From assembly GCA_964360255.1 (NCBI GenBank), contig CAYHVK010000008.1, positions 62,001 through 126,000 on the forward strand: DNA of 64,000 bases. Reading direction: 5' to 3'. The translations under genes and the position numbers were made by a program. Positions 60,716-64,000 of the stretch are shown here, in pieces. A model generated the notes under the pieces. It was not told the origin of the DNA. It saw only the letters and a list, made by a program, of their open reading frames with translations, and did not search any database. Position 1 is the stretch's first letter, and the number at the start of each line of letters is the position of its first letter. Source of the DNA: CAYHVK01 sp964360255. Lineage in GTDB: Bacteria; Bdellovibrionota; Bdellovibrionia; Bdellovibrionales; UBA1609.

Positions 60716-61518
60716 TTTTTCAGCTACGGTTTCTGAGTGTAGAATGCGGCGATGGCCTAGGTTTTTCGTTGTGAAGATCTCAGCATCCGGCCGGGCTTTT
60801 TTATAAATGGCTGTGTGTTCATAAGAAACCTCTTTATCTTGATCGTCATGAACAATTAAAACATCTGTGCCCGTTTTGTCTTTCAGTCGATCAACATTAA
60901 GTTCATTCACGCGAACGCCAGTCAGATCAAAAGCAATCTGAGCAAAAATATCCTGCGCTTTTTTCGGTAGATGTATATTCTTCCAGTATGTGGTGAAGAC
61001 GCGATCGATAGCCGCTGGAGCGGCAATAGACACCAACTTGCGCACTGGCACGTCTGTCATGCACAGGTAAGTGACAACAGCTCCGCCGAGAGAGTGACCA
61101 ACAAGACCAAAAGGCTCGACTCCAGTTTCTTTTGCACGTGCTTCGATATCTTTGCGCATCCATGTGGCGATCATAATCATATTAGCCTTCTTGCCCGGGG
61201 TATCACCATGAGCAGGAGCATCATAAAGAAGCGCGGTAAAGCCGCTTTAACCGCAGCATCAGCTAAAACAAAAAGCTGTGAGCCGCGGCCTGACCAGCCG
61301 TGGATAAACCAAATCTCTGGGCCTTCGCCGATTTTGCGGCAAGAGGCTCCGCTCGCCGTTGCAACAGGTGAGCACTTCGACCAAAAGGCTTCTTCTTTTC
61401 CGGGCCGAGGAATTCTCTGTGGAGTCACAAAAAGATCAAAAGTGAATTGAGCTGTCCATGCCGGAGCAATAACTCCAGCAGTTTGAACAAAATAAGGTAA
61501 GTATTTTTTAAGCGACAA
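60689..61518 (-). pseudogene. Alpha/beta hydrolase with a one-base frameshift
   Basis: Two adjacent frames together encode one alpha/beta hydrolase. The first (61518 down to about 61177) has a membrane or signal segment and the oxyanion-hole motif WFIHGWSGRG; the second (to 60689) has the nucleophile elbow VGHSLGGAV, an acidic residue in VHDDQDKEVS and the His in NLGHRRIL. The change of frame lies in an AAA run at 61225-61227 (plus strand); restoring a fourth A gives FFYDAPAHGDTPGKKANMIM and joins the halves. So the gene is broken by a -1 shift, either a true mutation or a homopolymer sequencing error. The substrate is unknown. Confidence 0.85.
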
Positions 61519-61533
61519 GAGAGGTCACGAACT

Positions 61534-61559
61534 TCAGGCTAGCATTAACGCCAGCCTGA
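61534..61559. terminator. Hairpin after nrdB
   Basis: TCAGGCT and AGCCTGA form a perfect 7-bp stem around a 12-base loop in the 47-base gap between nrdB and the hydrolase start. Outer AAGAGA/TCTCTT sequences can extend the structure. There is no T-run in the nrdB direction, so efficiency is uncertain. Confidence 0.45.
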
Positions 61560-61565
61560 TCTCTT

Positions 61566-62570
61566 TTAGAACGTCTCATCGAAGCTAACATCACCAGAAA
61601 CTCCAACTTGATAAGCTGAAACTCTTCTTTCGAAGAAGTTTGTAAGCTCTTGAGTATCTTGAAGTTCCATAAATGAGAATGGGTTTTTAACTTTGTATTT
61701 CGGTGCGATGCCTAGACGCTCTAAGCGTGAATCACCGATAAACTGTAAGTAGGTTCTCATATCTTTGATTGAAAGACCGGCTAGGCCATGAGCTAAAATC
61801 TCTTCAGCAAATGCGAGTTCGCATTCGATAGCTTCATCGATCATAACTGTAACCATTTCAGCCATGCGTGCATCGAAAAGACCTGGTTCTTCTTGGCGGG
61901 TGGTCTTGATCACTTCAAAAGCGAAATCAATATGGGCGCTTTCATCTCTGAAAACCCAGTTTGTGCCAGAAGCCAAACCATTGAGTAAACCTTTTGAACG
62001 CAAGAAGTAAACATAAGCGAAAGCGCCGAAGAAAAATAAACCTTCGATACAAGTGGCAAAGCAAATCAGGTTCATCAAGAATTTGCGACGGTCTTCAACG
62101 GTGTTCAGCTTGTCGAGATCATTGATTGAATCCATCCACTTAAAGCAGAATTCGCCTTTTCTCTTGATTGAAGGAATGTTCTCAATGGCTGAGAAAGCTT
62201 CTTCACGCTCTTTATGATCCGGAACATAAGTATCTAAAAGTGTGAGATAGAATTGCACGTGCAAAGCTTCTTCGAAAAGCTGGCGTGATAAATATAGACG
62301 TGCCTCAGGTGAGTTCACGTGCTTATAAAGATTCAAGACAAGGTTGTTGCCTACGATTGAATCGCCAGTGGCGAAGAAGGCCACTAAGCGCTTAATTAAA
62401 AAGCGCTCAGCATCGTTCAGTTTGCTTTTTAAGTCCGTCACATCTGAAGTGAAGTCGACTTCGTCTACAGTCCAATTGTTCTTGATCGCATTTTTGTACA
62501 TCTCGAAAAAAATTGGGTACTTCATCGGACGTAGAGTTAAGTTAAAACCAGGGTTCAAAATCATATTCAT
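61566..62570 (-). CDS. nrdB: Ribonucleoside-diphosphate reductase beta subunit, class I
   Basis: A 334-residue radical-generating subunit. The metal ligands are visible: Asp in TGDSIVGNNL, Glu and His in FEEALHVQFY, Glu residues in the later helices and DESAHIDFAFEVI with the last His. Tyr seven residues after the FEEALH Glu is the position of the radical Tyr, so it is a standard Tyr-radical di-iron (or similar) enzyme. The C-terminus (VSGDVSFDETF) fits the tail that binds NrdA. It lies six bases after the nrdA stop on the same strand and is co-transcribed with it. Confidence 0.95.
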   Translation of the reverse strand: MNMILNPGFNLTLRPMKYPIFFEMYKNAIKNNWTVDEVDFTSDVTDLKSKLNDAERFLIKRLVAFFATGDSIVGNNLVLNLYKHVNSPEARLYLSRQLFEEALHVQFYLTLLDTYVPDHKEREEAFSAIENIPSIKRKGEFCFKWMDSINDLDKLNTVEDRRKFLMNLICFATCIEGLFFFGAFAYVYFLRSKGLLNGLASGTNWVFRDESAHIDFAFEVIKTTRQEEPGLFDARMAEMVTVMIDEAIECELAFAEEILAHGLAGLSIKDMRTYLQFIGDSRLERLGIAPKYKVKNPFSFMELQDTQELTNFFERRVSAYQVGVSGDVSFDETF

Positions 62571-62576
62571 ATTCCT

Positions 62577-64000
62577 TTATTGGCAAGCTTCGCAGATTTC
62601 AGGGTTTTCAAGTGAGCATGTAACAGCTTCAGAGTCTGAGTAGCTTTTCTTAGCCACTTGTTCTGAAGAAGCCGCCGTCATCGTCAAGTCGCCTTCAGAA
62701 GAGTTACCTACTGAAGTTGATGCACCCGAAGTCACTTTAGCAATCTTAGTAGCAGGACGAGAACGTAGGTAATACGTTGTCTTACAGCCTTTCTTCCATG
62801 CGTACATGTACATGCTTGAAAGCTTACCAATGGTCGGAGTTTCTAAGAATAAATTCAAAGACTGACTTTGATCGATGTAGGCGCCACGAGCGGCTGCCAT
62901 ATCAACAAGCACTCTTTGTGGGAGTTCCCAAACCGTTCTAAAGACATTGCGAACATCTTCAGGAATTTCTTTAATGTCAGCAATTGAACCTTCATGACCC
63001 TTAATGCGGTTGCGCATCTCTTCGCTCCACATACCGAGCTGTTTTAAGCGATTCACTAAGTAGCGGTTGATTTGAATAAACTCGCCAGAGAGTGTTTCGC
63101 GTTTGAACAAGTTTGAAAGCATAGGTTCAGTCGCCTCGTAAACGCCGGCAATTGAAGCGATCGTGGCTGTCGGAGCAATTGCAATCATCAATGAATTGCG
63201 AAGACCTGTTTTCATGATGCGCTCACGAAGAGCATTCCATTTAGCCGTGTCTTTTGGTGTGACGCCCCAGCTATCAAACTGAAGTTCGCCTTTAGCAGCG
63301 CGAGTGAGCCCGAAGGCTTCATGGGGTCCTGACTTTTCAGAAAGGTCGCAAGAAGTTTTAAGAGCGTTGAAGTAAATCGTTTCAGAGATAGTCGTCGAAA
63401 TCTCTTGAGCTTCTTCAGTGTCGAAAGCCAAGTTGAGTTTGAAGAACGTATCTTGAAGACCCATTAAACCAAGGCCCACCGGGCGCCATTTACGGTTGGA
63501 AGAGTGAGATTGTGGAATCGGGTAGAAGTTGATGTCGATCACGCGATCAAGATATTTGATAGCGGTGCGAGTTGTTTGTGCGAGCTTCTCGTAGTCGAAT
63601 TTACCGTCTACGATGTGGTTCGCTAGGTTGATCGAGCCTAGGTTACAAACCGCAGTTTCGCGATCGTTGGTCACTTCAAGAATTTCTGTGCAAAGGTTTG
63701 ATAAGTGAACCACGTTGCCTGGCTCGCCAGTTTGGTTGCACTTTTTGTTGCTGGCATCTTTAAATGTCATCCAGCCATTACCAGTTTGCGCGAGAGTCTT
63801 CATCATACGAGAATAAAGATCACGAGCTTTCACTTGGCGGACAAAGAGACCTTTTTCTTCAGCTTCAATGTAAGCTTTTTTAAATTCATCACCATATGTA
63901 TCAACAAAGTGAGGAGTCACTTTCGGATCAAAAAGCGACCACAAGCTATCAGTTTCAACACGCTCCATGAATAAATCAGGAACCCAGTTGGCTAAATTTA
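62577..64000 (-). CDS. nrdA: Ribonucleoside-diphosphate reductase alpha subunit, C-terminal part
   Basis: The frame is open to the end of the window (the codons before the ATG at 63968 read NLANWVPDLF, typical NrdA), so the gene begins beyond base 64000. About 474 residues are visible. They include the active-site Cys region AVCNLGSINLANHI, the radical-transfer and substrate-loop blocks LGLMGLQDTFFKL and APTATIASIAGVYEATEPM, the conserved tail QSQSLNLFLETPTIGKLSSMY (see MYMYAWKKGCKTTYYLRSRPA), and a C-terminal CEACQ pair that passes electrons from thioredoxin or glutaredoxin. It reduces ribonucleotides with NrdB. Confidence 0.95.
   Translation of the reverse strand, partial: NLANWVPDLFMERVETDSLWSLFDPKVTPHFVDTYGDEFKKAYIEAEEKGLFVRQVKARDLYSRMMKTLAQTGNGWMTFKDASNKKCNQTGEPGNVVHLSNLCTEILEVTNDRETAVCNLGSINLANHIVDGKFDYEKLAQTTRTAIKYLDRVIDINFYPIPQSHSSNRKWRPVGLGLMGLQDTFFKLNLAFDTEEAQEISTTISETIYFNALKTSCDLSEKSGPHEAFGLTRAAKGELQFDSWGVTPKDTAKWNALRERIMKTGLRNSLMIAIAPTATIASIAGVYEATEPMLSNLFKRETLSGEFIQINRYLVNRLKQLGMWSEEMRNRIKGHEGSIADIKEIPEDVRNVFRTVWELPQRVLVDMAAARGAYIDQSQSLNLFLETPTIGKLSSMYMYAWKKGCKTTYYLRSRPATKIAKVTSGASTSVGNSSEGDLTMTAASSEQVAKKSYSDSEAVTCSLENPEICEACQ

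Noticed and set aside
1..64000. tRNA, rRNA, integrase or transposase genes
   Set aside because: I looked for cloverleaf-like stretches and recombinase motifs and found none that I could support.

Overview
The window reads as a dense, chromosomal stretch of a Gram-negative, aerobic bacterium. It carries many lipoprotein and Sec signal peptides, Lgt, MltA, a full 2-oxoglutarate dehydrogenase set, oxygen-dependent HemF and a class Ia ribonucleotide reductase. Several features fit a Bdellovibrio-like predatory lineage (Bdellovibrionota): large secreted or membrane proteins without recognisable relatives, a fused alpha/beta 2-oxoacid dehydrogenase E1, a stand-alone HD-GYP protein, and moderate GC with short gaps and frequent ATGA/TAATG overlaps. 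The taxonomic call is inference from gene content, not a search result. I see no rRNA, tRNA, CRISPR array, prophage or transposase gene.

Layout. 1-2.0 kb: two transporters (partial GntP-type permease, APC amino-acid permease). 2.0-5.6 kb: a minus-strand operon (ExoD, SnoaL-like, GNAT, nitrilase, secreted Cys/His protein), divergent from an NhaR-like regulator. 6.7-10.8 kb: IlvE, a secreted coiled-coil protein, a UbiB-type kinase-like protein and HemF. 10.9-14.2 kb: FeoA-FeoB and a lipoprotein with a c-type haem motif. 14.3-18.2 kb: tesA-ybbA-ybbP type operon. 18.2-20.3 kb: CBS protein and a membrane-anchored glutamate-synthase-like flavoprotein. 20.5-21.7 kb: an exported Pro/Arg/Glu repeat protein. 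21.8-25.9 kb: TypA, a nitronate monooxygenase-like enzyme, a Bcp peroxiredoxin and an unknown. 26-30.5 kb: glutaryl-CoA dehydrogenase, divergent from the fused E1 coupled to a FabD-like acyltransferase. 30.5-36.4 kb: four unknown envelope genes including a 1164-residue membrane protein. 36.6-42.7 kb: MltA, Cu/Zn SOD, TrpS and a 1018-residue secreted protein. 43.4-48.9 kb: sucA-sucB-lpd. 49-51.8 kb: MscS, a squalene-synthase-like enzyme and a DUF547 protein. 51.9-57.4 kb: interrupted folE2, an unknown, Fur with a Fur box, UvrA and HD-GYP. 57.5-64 kb: HemB, Maf, Lgt, a small membrane protein, a frameshifted alpha/beta hydrolase, NrdB and the C-terminal part of NrdA.

The most striking non-coding signal is a family of three nearly identical 76-nt palindromic elements (6636-6711, 32819-32894, 53380-53455). 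Each has 28-nt arms around a 20-nt loop, and all three lie in the same orientation in intergenic space. The outermost 21 bp of the arms are invariant, and the inner stem shows covariation and wobble pairs, which points to selection for a folded structure or to recent mobility. One copy lies in a divergent promoter region next to a Fur box, so simple terminator function does not explain the family.

Two genes are interrupted. folE2 has a single in-frame TAG in otherwise intact sequence, and an alpha/beta hydrolase has a one-base deletion in an A-run. UvrA appears to lack its insertion domain, which is replaced by a short acidic linker. The DUF547 protein has Ser where the family usually has a Cys pair.
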